DNA of 64,000 bases from NCBI GenBank assembly GCA_964384945.1, contig CAYLMK010000019.1, positions 42,039 to 106,038 of the forward strand, written 5' to 3'. A program made the translations under genes and the position numbers. Shown here one piece after another: positions 26,561 to 35,740 of this stretch (within the stretch, counting starts at the first letter, position 1; each line of letters opens with the position of its first letter). The stretch comes from S015-6 sp964384945 (GTDB lineage Bacteria > Desulfobacterota > DSWW01). Below the pieces are notes generated by a model that was given only the letters and a program-made list of their open reading frames with translations, did no database searches and had not been told where the DNA came from.

Positions 26561-27711
26561 AGCCCTTGCCTCCCTTGGGATTGCTGCTTGTCGATTCGGT
26601 GAACGTACTCGGAGATGCCGTAGGCCGCTCGGCCCTTCCACGCGTACTCCGTCATGGCCTCAAAGGCGATGGTCCGGGTCCTCTCGTCATCCACGACCAC
26701 GATCGGAATGGGATTGATTACCCTTCCCTGCACATCCATCCGGAAGCCGCCTGTGTCCTCCACGGAAAAGCGCAGGGACTTCTGGGTGAGGCCGTCCTCC
26801 TCGAACTCCGTGTCGAGCTCGATCCTTCGAAGGGCGCGGTTCCGGCCGTTCCGGAAGATGTACCCGTTCACGATGTCCAGCTTGCCTGCCTGGAAGCAGG
26901 CTACGTTGACCGCCATCCCCTCGCCGAACTGGACGGTGAGCCAGGTCCAGCTCCTGGCCGCCGTGATGTCGCGGTAGCCCCAGGAGTGGTCTCGGTGGCC
27001 GGTGGCGTTCGTGAGCTCGATGGTCCGGTCCCCAATCCGGATCGCGCCTCTGTACGACCCGGCCTGCTCGTAGTGCTCCGCCGCGTACTTGCGCGTTTCC
27101 AGGAGGTCCTTCAGGCCGAAGTCCTTCTCGACCATGCGCCGGGCAAGGCCGCGGGCGTACAGCTTCTTCGCGTTGTGGACATGCCCCCATCCCGAGAAGG
27201 TGATGTCCACGTCCACATCCACGAAGTCGTTGTCCTTCACGCGGCGGCACAGCCCGACCGGATCGATCCACTCCCTCGGGTGGTCGAGACGAAGGAACTT
27301 CGCGCGGTTGACGATCCGCAGCTCCTTCAGTGGCTTCAGAATCTCGTATCGCAGGGATCCGGACCGGATCTCCGTCAGGCCCCGCGGGATGTGCTCGCTC
27401 TGGGCGAAGAAGAGCGCCTGGCCTTCCCGCGTGTAGATGAAGAACAGTCCGATCGAGGCGTTTCGGTTGGCGAGCTTGCCGATCCGGGTGAAGGCGCCCA
27501 CGCCGTGGTCTTGGTCGAAGAAGTTGAAGTAGTGGCTGTCGTTGTACAGGGGCTGATCGGTGGTCGGTGGCTTTGCATATTCCACCTCCGGGGGCATGGG
27601 GCGATGCGCCCCCTGGAGGCGCGTGGCCGCACCGATGACCGCCGCGTAAGCGTTCATCCTAACCGTGTTCGACAGAAACCTGATCGGAGCAGACGAGGCG
27701 AGCGATCCCAT
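26557..27711 (-). CDS. Beta-rich protein of unknown function (possible lipocalin/CrtC-like fold)
   Basis: 384 residues, no signal peptide, many alternating strands. The block ATGHRDHSWGYRDI recalls the YHDHNWG motif of the CrtC (carotenoid 1,2-hydratase)/AttH lipocalin-like superfamily, and conserved Trp and Asp residues surround it (SWTWLTVQFGEGMAVN). I do not recognise a characterised family. AGGGAG precedes the ATG. It is translationally coupled to the hydratase downstream (GTGA overlap), so a role in handling or converting the same hydrophobic substrate is likely; reaction unknown. Confidence 0.55.
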   Translation of the reverse strand: MGSLASSAPIRFLSNTVRMNAYAAVIGAATRLQGAHRPMPPEVEYAKPPTTDQPLYNDSHYFNFFDQDHGVGAFTRIGKLANRNASIGLFFIYTREGQALFFAQSEHIPRGLTEIRSGSLRYEILKPLKELRIVNRAKFLRLDHPREWIDPVGLCRRVKDNDFVDVDVDITFSGWGHVHNAKKLYARGLARRMVEKDFGLKDLLETRKYAAEHYEQAGSYRGAIRIGDRTIELTNATGHRDHSWGYRDITAARSWTWLTVQFGEGMAVNVACFQAGKLDIVNGYIFRNGRNRALRRIELDTEFEEDGLTQKSLRFSVEDTGGFRMDVQGRVINPIPIVVVDDERTRTIAFEAMTEYAWKGRAAYGISEYVHRIDKQQSQGRQGL

Positions 27712-27737
27712 GTCGGACTCCCTAAACAGTTAGAAGA

Positions 27738-28191
27738 TCATGACGACCTCAGGATGTGCTCAGGAAACAGAACGCGCTTGTTCTCGATCCAGGCCTGCCG
27801 GGTATAATGAACCCGTGGAGCTTGCCGCTCAGATAGTAGCCGATCAGCTCCTCTTGGTTGTCGGGCATCCACTCGCTGCACTCAGAGCTATTGGCGATGT
27901 CCTTGCCTCTCAAGGATGAGACCGCCTGTCTCAGGGGGAGGATGTCTGGGTGCAGATCGGGGGAGAAATCGCCGAGATTTTGCTCGTTCAGCTGCATGAA
28001 TTTATATGTGTGTATCACTATTTCTTGGCGAGTTCTCCAAGAGCTCGTTCGCCGTTGTAGCACAGGACTGATCCGCCGGTGACCACAACACAGCTACACA
28101 GACCTCCCGGAGAGAATCCCTCCTTCGGGCTGTAGCCCTGTCTGCAGAAGTCGATTGTGGGCTGTTCGGTCCAGACATCCTATTTGACCAC
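27738..28191 (-). pseudogene. Decayed, internally deleted paralogue of the gene at 36939-37970
   Basis: Translated piecewise, the minus strand gives DVWTEQPTIDFCRQGYSPKE (near the start), then IHTYKFMQLNEQNLGDFSPD, then VSSLRGKDIANSS with EWMPDNQEELIGYYLSG, and in a further frame QAWIENKRVLFPEHILRSS before a stop. Each piece aligns with the intact protein (EVWTETPMLEFYRRRYCPRE; VHTYMFCEMNEGNLKDNSPD; VSTSRGKQIAKSW with EWMPDNTEKLLEGYLGG; EAWIEDESMFFPDHIYKAT). The central ~200 residues are missing, in-frame stops occur, and the tail is frameshifted. Confidence 0.8.
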
Positions 28192-28259
28192 CGATTCCTC
28201 CGTTAAGGTCGTAAACCGCTCTCAAGTTCATGGGGCTCCGTGCTCGTGATCAACCTGGC

Positions 28260-28277
28260 GGCGGGAGACATCCCGCC
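28260..28277 (-). terminator. Candidate hairpin downstream of the Block B lipoprotein
   Basis: GGCGGGA and TCCCGCC form a perfect 7-bp stem with a four-base loop about 75 bases after the lipoprotein stop. There is no run of T after it, so it may be a transcript-stabilising hairpin rather than a rho-independent terminator. Confidence 0.35.
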
Positions 28278-28351
28278 GTTCATGCCAGTACACAGAACGC
28301 GCCCCCAGGCTTGTGGAAAACCGCCCAGGAGACCAGGTTCGTAAAGGCGTG

Positions 28352-29761
28352 CTACGGTTGCAGCGAGGGAGGACCGACATAGTCGGTATATCCTATACCG
28401 CCGAAGGCCTTCAGTAGGTCCCCGCAAGCAGGACACGGCACAGAGCATTCAGCGCCATCATTCCAACAGCCGGAACAATCGCCTCCCACCTTGGAATAAA
28501 GAGCGCCCTGAACATTTGATACATACTCATAGGTGACGTTGTTCTTGAGAGGGGGTGGAACCTCCCATAAGGACTTCTCCACCCGATGCTTGACCACCCC
28601 ACCCCCCAGCTCGTCCTCGACAACCTCCCAGTGAACACACAAATAATGGTCGTCGTTCTCGCCTGTTACGGTCGCCCACGTTGGATATTTCGCACCGGGG
28701 AACTCTTCATCGTCGATTAAGGGACCGCGCTGGATATTGATCTCCTCCCGGTAGAAATCATGGTTGATACCATTGTAAGCAGCCCTCAGATTACCGGGCA
28801 TGCAAGGATCCCATCCATCCTGACACTCAAAGTAAGGTCCGGGTTGGTTCAGGAGATAGACCCATATATCGAGGGCCGGCTCGCTGCCCGCCGGAAGCGG
28901 CTCTTGTGTCCATTGCTTGTATTCGATCCAGTCCCACTCCAAGTCGGTAGGCACGAACTCACCGTGAAACCCGTCGTGATATCCCTTGGCATCCACGAGG
29001 TTATAGACTGTAGGGTCTCCAGGGCTTCCATCGTCAACAGTGAACGTTCCATTCACCTTGGCCACAGGCATGTGGACTGTATAGTCGATCCAGGAGTCCG
29101 GGAAGATACCCATGGCAGGAGGCAGAGGCCATTTCTCCCACAGATACCATCCGGCCAACTCCACCCGTTCATAGGTAAGGTCCCAGGCAATGGTCTTCCC
29201 GTTTTCGGTGATCGACCCGGCGATCCGATACTTATCTGCCAGGTTCGAACCATCAGGAGTAGCCGGATCAAGGACATCGAGAATGATGTTGCCGCCATCG
29301 CATTCGAATTCATTATTACCCGGTCCGTCACTGAAGGTTGTAGAGAAGGGGGGATTCCCACCTGGGGTTATGGTATCGAATTCGCGGTACCATACGCGCA
29401 TGGAATTATGATCGTTCAAATTCGGCATTAACATCGCGGTAGCGCTGTAGAAGTTTGCACCCTTGGAGAAGAGTGGGTTTTCCGTATAGAACACTCCATA
29501 TCCAACCACGCCGATAATGTCATTGATGTCGTCCCTGAAGTTGAAATAGATCATTTGCGCGTACGGGAACTGACTTTGGTGGTCCAGATCGTATCTCCAG
29601 GCGTCCGACAAGTGCTGCGTGAGCGCTGTGTCCCCTGCAGGGTTCGGGGGTGCTGGCGGTGGGGGGCAGCCTGTGAGCACGACCATGAGAAACCCGGCAA
29701 GGCCGACTGAAAGGGCGTAATGAAAAAACGTCTTCGTGTGACTTGTTCTCCTGGTTTCCAT
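28352..29761 (-). CDS. Secreted lipoprotein, family shared with 54000-55352
   Basis: 469 residues. A lipoprotein signal (FLMVVLTGCPPPPAP) puts the mature N-terminal Cys after VLTG. The rest is beta-rich and acidic, rich in Trp, Tyr and Asp. It shares with the Block C protein the order YFNFRDD, WPLPPAMGIFPDSWIDYTV, VNGTFTVDD, AKGYHDGFHGEFVPTDLEWD. The YHDGFH motif resembles the YHDHNW element of CrtC/lipocalin-like proteins. A Cys-rich tail (CSGCWNDGAECSVPCPAC) is unique to this copy. GAGGAGG precedes the ATG. Likely a periplasmic/outer-membrane binding protein for a lipid-like ligand; function not known. Confidence 0.7.
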   Translation of the reverse strand: METRRTSHTKTFFHYALSVGLAGFLMVVLTGCPPPPAPPNPAGDTALTQHLSDAWRYDLDHQSQFPYAQMIYFNFRDDINDIIGVVGYGVFYTENPLFSKGANFYSATAMLMPNLNDHNSMRVWYREFDTITPGGNPPFSTTFSDGPGNNEFECDGGNIILDVLDPATPDGSNLADKYRIAGSITENGKTIAWDLTYERVELAGWYLWEKWPLPPAMGIFPDSWIDYTVHMPVAKVNGTFTVDDGSPGDPTVYNLVDAKGYHDGFHGEFVPTDLEWDWIEYKQWTQEPLPAGSEPALDIWVYLLNQPGPYFECQDGWDPCMPGNLRAAYNGINHDFYREEINIQRGPLIDDEEFPGAKYPTWATVTGENDDHYLCVHWEVVEDELGGGVVKHRVEKSLWEVPPPLKNNVTYEYVSNVQGALYSKVGGDCSGCWNDGAECSVPCPACGDLLKAFGGIGYTDYVGPPSLQP

Positions 29762-29941
29762 CAGGCTTCCTCCTCGTCTCTTCTCGGGGTTTTCTCTGAT
29801 GATTCACTCCTCTTTCTCCATGTGCGCATGCCTCCTTGCCGAGTTGGGGAGGGATTCTCGGCTGGGCCGGGGGATGGCTCGGCCTCTTGGCAAGGGCCTC
29901 GCGATATCCACAACTGGAATCGCTCCGAAACCTAAGCTGTT

Positions 29942-32650
29942 TCACTCCTCGTGCAGGTACACCTCTCCTTTTGCTCCGTCCACCGTAATGATCTGTCCGG
30001 TCTTGATTAGCTTGGTCCCCACCATGACGTTCAACACACCGGGGATCCCGTATTCCCTTGCCACGATCGACCCGTGTGAAAGCAGGCCTCCGATGTCCAC
30101 GACCAGGCCCTTCGCCAGGATGAACAGCGGCGTCCAGCCTGTGTCCGTGACCGGGGCCACGAGGATCTCGCCCTCCTCGAGGTGTGCGTCCTCCCTCGGA
30201 TCCAGGATGACCCGCGCAGGGCCGGTCACCCGGCCCGGGCTCACTGGGAGACCTTTGAGCACATGGGTCGGGGTCACCTTCTCCTCGTGCAGGATCGGAA
30301 TAGGCCGACCGGTGAATGTCTCCGGCAGCCTGACCGTCTGGTTGCGCTCGTGCTCCTCTCTGCGGCGTAGGATCAAGGAAGGGTCAGGGGCCGCCTCTCC
30401 TTGACAACAGGCGATCAGCTCCTCCATGGTCAGGAAGTAAATGTCGTCTGGGTCCTTCAACATCCCACCTTCAGAAAGTCGCCTGCTGAGGACCCGCAAG
30501 GTCTTCTTCAGATCATGAAGCCCCATGATGGTCAGGGCCTTTCCGTTCTCCCTGGCAGCCAGGAATGTGCAGGCCTCCTTCAACACCCACCTGAAGATCT
30601 GCCGCCGGAACCAGCCGAGACGGGCGTATGCCTCCTCCGTAGCCGCCTCACGGTCTTTGCGCTGTCGTGCCTGGATGTCTTCCGGATCCTCCACGTTGCC
30701 CGCACGCAGGTAATTCCGGACCATGGAGAGAACGAATGCGGGCGCCTCGTCCCAGGAAGGCGCTCTCATCTCGGCCTCAGAGACCGCGCGGTATCCGTAA
30801 GCCTTCAGAAACGCATCCAGCCGTTGGAGGAATCCTCTTGCATCGCTCTCCAAAGTGCTTTCCAGTCGCGGCAGGATCTCCTGGGCCTCGGTCTCCTGAA
30901 AGAGTTTCGTGAGGCCGGGCGAGTCGGCCACGAACCGATAGAGCCGATAGATGCCGAAGGCCGGCCTGGCGCTCTCCATCGTGGAGAGCCCCGTGACGAG
31001 CCGTGCAGAAAAGGCCCCCGTGTCGTCCCCCAACCAGTTTCTGGCGAGCTTGCGCAGGGCCCCGTAATAGGCGGGGGCGAGCTGGGAGTTGAGAATGTGC
31101 AGGGTGAGAATCTCACGGCCTTCCCGGGACTTAAGCTTCAACCATTCGGCAAGATCCTTCAGATCCATTCGCGAGAAATCCATGGCCTGATTCTCGGCGA
31201 TTCGACGATGCAAACAGCGTGTAAGCCGGTCGAGCTCTTTGGGGGCACGCCGCCGCAGGCCGATCGCCCTCTTGACCATCCTGCACAGAAAGGGGAGCTT
31301 CCGGAGCGAAACCGCGGGCGCTCCCGTTTGGACGACCCTCTCGTCGGTCGGAATGGGACGATCCGTATCCGCAGCCGAGGCCCCTGGAATCCGGCTGATG
31401 ATGCGGCTGAAGGTGGATATGTTCAGGTGAAGTCGACCGTAAAAGATGCCGATAAACATCAGGTCCCGAGGTCCCTCCGGGAATGGGCCCTCGATCATCC
31501 CCGCTTCGTAATTGATCTTCCAGAAGGCATAGTCGCACGACTTGACGGCCTCCAGGGACAGCGGCGTGAGCACCCCGGGCATCACCTCGCTGATGTTGGC
31601 GGAACTGTAAACGTCCGGGGGGTCTGTCACCGGAGTGTCGAATTCGGAGGTCCATCCCTGGGAATCGGGTTGCGAAGCGCCAAGGGCAAGCCCCGCAATT
31701 TTTCGAGACTGCAACAGAAAAAGCCTTCCCCTGGAATAGGCCCACTCGACATCCTGGGGTTCACCGAAGTGTTGCTCGACGGCAAGACCCATCTCGGCCA
31801 GCTCCCGGATCTGCTCAGGTCCCAGACATTCCCGGTTCGCCTCCTCCTCGGGAAGCGTTACCTTCCTGTTTCCGCTTCCCCTTGCCGGGTCCAACTCCAC
31901 CTTGAAACGCTTGCTGCCAACCGTCTTCGACAGAACCCGCAGGTCCTTCTTTGAGATGACATAATGATCCGGCGTCAGGCTGCCGGAGACGACCGCCTCT
32001 CCGAGCCCAAAGGCCGCGTCGATCCACAATTCCTCCGGGTTCCCCTCGACCGGGTTTGCCGTGAAGAGCACCCCCGCAGTCTCGGAGGGCACCATGGCCT
32101 GGACCACGGGCGCGATGATGATCATGTTCGGATCAATGCGCAGGGCATCCATCGTGCTGGCGGCACGAGCCGACCAGACGGAGGCCCAACACTCCCGGAT
32201 GGCTGCCAGGACATCCTCGATGCCGCGCACATTGTGAAACGTATCCATCTGTCCGGGAAATGAAGAGCGGGAAGAATCCTTGGTCCCTACGGACGACCGC
32301 ACCGCGACCAAGGGAACCTCGATCCCTCTGAGAAGCTCTTCATAAGCCTGGCAGATTTCGGTTTCGATGTCCGGCGGGATGGGGGCGGCCGAGATGAGCC
32401 GGCGAATGCGTGCCGTCTTTTCCTCTACGTCCTTCAGATCACGAAAACGGATGGTGGCAGAGATTTCCTGGATGACCCCTCGCAGGTCTGCGGCATCGAG
32501 AAACCGCTCATAACCTTCGGATTTGACGGAGAAGCCGAGCGGCACGGAAAAGCCGGCACGGATCATCTCCCCCAGACGAGCCCCCTTCCCGCCTACCTGA
32601 GCCAGATCTTCGAGACCGATCTCGCCCAGTGAGGAGACGTATCTACCCAT
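29942..32650 (-). CDS. Rifampicin-phosphotransferase-like dikinase (PEP-synthase ATP-grasp + middle domain + phospho-His domain)
   Basis: 902 residues. The N-terminal ATP-grasp domain (~1-330: VGGKGARLGEMIRAG, AVRSSVGTKDSSRSSFPGQM, AGVLFTANPVEGNPEELWI) is that of PEP synthase. The C-terminal swivelling domain has the phosphorylated His at about residue 859 (IGGLLSHGSIVAREYGIPGV). The PEP/pyruvate TIM barrel is absent and a ~450-residue helical middle domain takes its place, exactly the layout of rifampicin phosphotransferase. Such enzymes use ATP to phosphorylate a hydroxyl group via His. In a catabolic operon, phosphorylation of the substrate (as phenylphosphate synthase does with phenol) is an attractive idea; drug resistance is the alternative. 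The ATG at 32650 follows AAAGGG. Confidence 0.85.
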   Translation of the reverse strand: MGRYVSSLGEIGLEDLAQVGGKGARLGEMIRAGFSVPLGFSVKSEGYERFLDAADLRGVIQEISATIRFRDLKDVEEKTARIRRLISAAPIPPDIETEICQAYEELLRGIEVPLVAVRSSVGTKDSSRSSFPGQMDTFHNVRGIEDVLAAIRECWASVWSARAASTMDALRIDPNMIIIAPVVQAMVPSETAGVLFTANPVEGNPEELWIDAAFGLGEAVVSGSLTPDHYVISKKDLRVLSKTVGSKRFKVELDPARGSGNRKVTLPEEEANRECLGPEQIRELAEMGLAVEQHFGEPQDVEWAYSRGRLFLLQSRKIAGLALGASQPDSQGWTSEFDTPVTDPPDVYSSANISEVMPGVLTPLSLEAVKSCDYAFWKINYEAGMIEGPFPEGPRDLMFIGIFYGRLHLNISTFSRIISRIPGASAADTDRPIPTDERVVQTGAPAVSLRKLPFLCRMVKRAIGLRRRAPKELDRLTRCLHRRIAENQAMDFSRMDLKDLAEWLKLKSREGREILTLHILNSQLAPAYYGALRKLARNWLGDDTGAFSARLVTGLSTMESARPAFGIYRLYRFVADSPGLTKLFQETEAQEILPRLESTLESDARGFLQRLDAFLKAYGYRAVSEAEMRAPSWDEAPAFVLSMVRNYLRAGNVEDPEDIQARQRKDREAATEEAYARLGWFRRQIFRWVLKEACTFLAARENGKALTIMGLHDLKKTLRVLSRRLSEGGMLKDPDDIYFLTMEELIACCQGEAAPDPSLILRRREEHERNQTVRLPETFTGRPIPILHEEKVTPTHVLKGLPVSPGRVTGPARVILDPREDAHLEEGEILVAPVTDTGWTPLFILAKGLVVDIGGLLSHGSIVAREYGIPGVLNVMVGTKLIKTGQIITVDGAKGEVYLHEE

Positions 32651-32697
32651 TGAAGCCCTTTCAGCATCGAATCTTCCACATGTCACAATAACTCTGA

Positions 32698-34245
32698 TCA
32701 GTTAAGCAGATAGGTGAAGATAAAGCTGAGCTGGTCCCGGTCCCGGAATGCGCCGATGCCGGTGAAGTTGCCCATCACGGTGGTGTATTGAATCATCGCC
32801 CGGAAGGGCTCGAAGATGTAGTTCACCATGGGGCTCACCAGCCATGCCCCGCGCACGTCGTAGAAAACGGCAACCGTCGGCACGAGGTCGCCGTGCAAAT
32901 AGTCGGTGGTGATGGCGCCCGTGAACAGGTTCTCCACCTCCTTTACCAGCGGATACCTGTCCTGGTCCGGGTAGATGGCAAGGGGCTGGCGCATCCGGTC
33001 GTCGTAGGCATCCACCCAGGTTCCGAAGTACTGGCAGGAGACGAAGAACGTTTTGGTGGGGTTCAGCGGCCGGATCCAAAAGTTCTTGTCCAGTCCGATC
33101 ATCCACTTCAGCATGTTCTTCTTTGGAATCGTCCCGTTCGCAGGCAGGCCGGGCAGGCCCGGGATCGTGATCGGCAGCGGAGTGAGGGGTGTATTGACCT
33201 CCGGGATGAATACCGCCTCGTCCCAGAACCAGGCCACCTCTGTCCTGACGATGGTGTCGGTGTGGCTCTCCCAGAAGCTCAGCGATCCGCCCGTGATCTG
33301 CACATCCTGCCACACGACCTCCGCCGCCGCGTCGAGGGGACTGTCCCCGACCGCCAGGCGCAGGGCCGGGTAGTCAAGAAAGGTCTTGTAGTGGGCTATG
33401 GAGAAATTGTAGTTGTTGGCGATCAGGCCCATCACCCTAGCCCCCCAGCGGCTGTTCGACATCGTCTTGCCCGGCGTAATGAACTGCTTCATCAATGGCG
33501 ATTCCGGTTCAGGGGCTGCATAGGGCGTTCCACTGGGCGCGAGGGGGGCCACCCGGGCGTCCCAGTTCCCGGGCACCCAGAAGCCCTCCACCATGAGGGT
33601 CGCGATGGGACCCAGCCGGCCAAAATTGTAACTGCCCCGCAACATCCAGAGCGGGATGCGCCGGTCGTCAATGTCTTCGAAGGGTCCCCCAAAGGTATTG
33701 TCCATGGGATTGATGGCATCCAGGAGCCGGAAGCTGTCCGTCTCGCCCCAGGCGAGGTTCTGCCTTCCCATTCGGAAGAACGAAGGCCCCCGGTTGAGAT
33801 CCAGATAGCACTCCCACAGATCGTACGCCTCCTTGAAGCTGTCTATGTTCTCCTTGTCCCGTTCCGCAACATCCTGAAAGGCCTGCGGACCAACGTCGTA
33901 GACCCCCTCATACAGAAAGCGACCCACCAGGTGATATTTGACATCGATGTCCAGGGCCTTGAAAGGCGACAGAACATCGAGTTCTTGGGTCAGCATTCTC
34001 AGGTCATGATTGACCTCGATCAGGGCCAGGTTCCTCCACTGCACGAGGTCGCCCACATGGACGTCGATCGGCTGGGTGAACTCCTTGGAATCCTCCATCC
34101 GGAGGGTAACCCGGCTCTGCACCTTTCCGATCATCTCCAGGGTCTTCTTCTTCGGGTCGATGTGCAAGGCCTCTGCGGTCGGCATGAACGGGAGAACCAG
34201 AATGCCAAAAGAAAGAATCGTACAAACCCACCCTTTCCGGCCCAT
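32698..34245 (-). CDS. DUF1302 outer-membrane beta-barrel-type protein (copy B)
   Basis: 515 residues from the ATG at 34245, which gives a clean signal peptide (CTILSFGILVLPFMPTAEA) and has AAGGGGG upstream. It aligns along its whole length with copy A: LVQWRNLALIEVNHDLR, MGRQNLAWGETDSFRLLDAI, NPMDNTFGGPFEDIDDRRIP and the final FRDRDQLSFIFTYLLN. Expected outer-membrane barrel. The gene follows DUF1329 by 61 bases here, the reverse of the order in Block A. Substrate unknown, likely hydrophobic. Confidence 0.85.
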   Translation of the reverse strand: MGRKGWVCTILSFGILVLPFMPTAEALHIDPKKKTLEMIGKVQSRVTLRMEDSKEFTQPIDVHVGDLVQWRNLALIEVNHDLRMLTQELDVLSPFKALDIDVKYHLVGRFLYEGVYDVGPQAFQDVAERDKENIDSFKEAYDLWECYLDLNRGPSFFRMGRQNLAWGETDSFRLLDAINPMDNTFGGPFEDIDDRRIPLWMLRGSYNFGRLGPIATLMVEGFWVPGNWDARVAPLAPSGTPYAAPEPESPLMKQFITPGKTMSNSRWGARVMGLIANNYNFSIAHYKTFLDYPALRLAVGDSPLDAAAEVVWQDVQITGGSLSFWESHTDTIVRTEVAWFWDEAVFIPEVNTPLTPLPITIPGLPGLPANGTIPKKNMLKWMIGLDKNFWIRPLNPTKTFFVSCQYFGTWVDAYDDRMRQPLAIYPDQDRYPLVKEVENLFTGAITTDYLHGDLVPTVAVFYDVRGAWLVSPMVNYIFEPFRAMIQYTTVMGNFTGIGAFRDRDQLSFIFTYLLN

Positions 34246-34306
34246 GGATACCCCCTTCCTTCTTGGCTGATAAGACACAAGAAGAGCGTTTTCCTGTGAT
34301 TCCGTG

Positions 34307-35665
34307 CTACTTGCAGAACCTCTGGAATCCCGCCAGAGAGAAGGTATCTCTGTCGGTCTTTGCATAATAGGTCCAGATGTCTTTTGACGTGGCAGGTAGG
34401 CTGATGGTCGAGCGCTTGTTCCGTTCGTCAACAACGATCTGATTCCCGGCACTCTGTACCTTCATCGCTTTGTCATCGCTCTCGAAGTTCATCTCGGCGT
34501 GAAACGTGAATTTCCAGAACTTGTCAGCCCTGTCGTTGATGGTCTTGTGGACCGGACACCAGTTCTCCGTGTCCACGAAGATGTACTGAGTCCCGTAATT
34601 GTAGTAGGTATCCTTTGGGTGCATCTCCACCACGTACACGGGTCGCTTCACCCAGACAAAATTGAGGGGTGCCCACGGGACTCCCTGCCATCCCTCCTTC
34701 TGATAACCGTAAACGATTTCGGTGATAGCCTCTGTGGTGGACCATTCTGCGTCTTCGTTCAGCACGATTCTTTCCGGGTTCTTGCCCATGAACGGCACGA
34801 GCATCTCTTGTTTCCGCAAGAGCTTCCACGTCATGGCCGTCACCTTGCCGTCATACATGCCCGCATCGTCCACAGCCATATCGGATCCCATCATTCCATC
34901 CGAACGGTTCGCCGGGGTCATACGTCGCACCCGCCGGATGGCCGGCACATACGCAAACGAATTGTCCTCGACCTTCGGATCCCGATAGTTCCAGGTCAGG
35001 ACGGCCGTGCCGGCGATGTCGTAAGGACTCGTTGCCCGGGTGATCTGATATTTCATAACGCGATCAGGATTGGGCAATGCCAAGGCTTCGGGATTCCCGT
35101 CCAAGTACAGGTTCACATTGAAGGCTTCGACTCCTCGAAGATAGTCCGTCGGGCTCAAATAGGCCTGAACCAGAGGGCCTCGAAGGCTACCTTGAACGAA
35201 CTGCCAGTATTTGGTGTTGTACATGATCTTCGTTCCTGCTTTTGGATCATCCGGATCAATAACGGGGAAGGGATGGCCCAAAATCTTCTCCGTCCGCTTT
35301 CCCGTTTCCGCCTCGACGATCCAGTCTTCTTCGTCCAACTCATACCTGCCGACGTTCGTCTTCAGCGCCTCCAAAGCATAAGACGGCAAGTGTTTGCCAG
35401 GATCGTAGTTCAACTTCTCGACGTGAATGGGCAGATTTCCTTCCTTCACGAACCTGAGAACCTCTCCCGGCAGAAGTCCCTCGGCCTTCTCCCAGTTCGT
35501 AGCGTCGATCACATCGCCAGGCGCAACGTCACACAACCCCTGCGATGTGAGTAACAGGAGAACGCATGGTGCGAGAAGGAAGAATGTCAGGAGTACGTCC
35601 CCAATCCTCTTGCGGTCTCCCCCTCTTCCGTCCAAGAGAACCCCGGGAAAATCTTCTCTCTTCAT
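34307..35665 (-). CDS. DUF1329 outer-membrane-associated protein (copy B)
   Basis: 452 residues, signal peptide TFFLLAPCVLLLLTSQGLC preceded by a rather long basic n-region; GGGAGGGAAG precedes the ATG. DUF1329 core motifs YVPAIRRVRRMTPANRSD and MGSDMAVDD are conserved with copy A, as are KEGWQGVPWAPLNFVW and the end SLAGFQRFCK. Together with the DUF1302 gene it forms the second uptake/export pair of the window. Confidence 0.88.
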   Translation of the reverse strand: MKREDFPGVLLDGRGGDRKRIGDVLLTFFLLAPCVLLLLTSQGLCDVAPGDVIDATNWEKAEGLLPGEVLRFVKEGNLPIHVEKLNYDPGKHLPSYALEALKTNVGRYELDEEDWIVEAETGKRTEKILGHPFPVIDPDDPKAGTKIMYNTKYWQFVQGSLRGPLVQAYLSPTDYLRGVEAFNVNLYLDGNPEALALPNPDRVMKYQITRATSPYDIAGTAVLTWNYRDPKVEDNSFAYVPAIRRVRRMTPANRSDGMMGSDMAVDDAGMYDGKVTAMTWKLLRKQEMLVPFMGKNPERIVLNEDAEWSTTEAITEIVYGYQKEGWQGVPWAPLNFVWVKRPVYVVEMHPKDTYYNYGTQYIFVDTENWCPVHKTINDRADKFWKFTFHAEMNFESDDKAMKVQSAGNQIVVDERNKRSTISLPATSKDIWTYYAKTDRDTFSLAGFQRFCK

Positions 35666-35740
35666 GCTCTTCCCTCCCCTAGGCGTTCTAGTTGCGCAGA
35701 ACTCAAACTTATACGTTACTTCTTCAAGTCCCCCTTAGAC

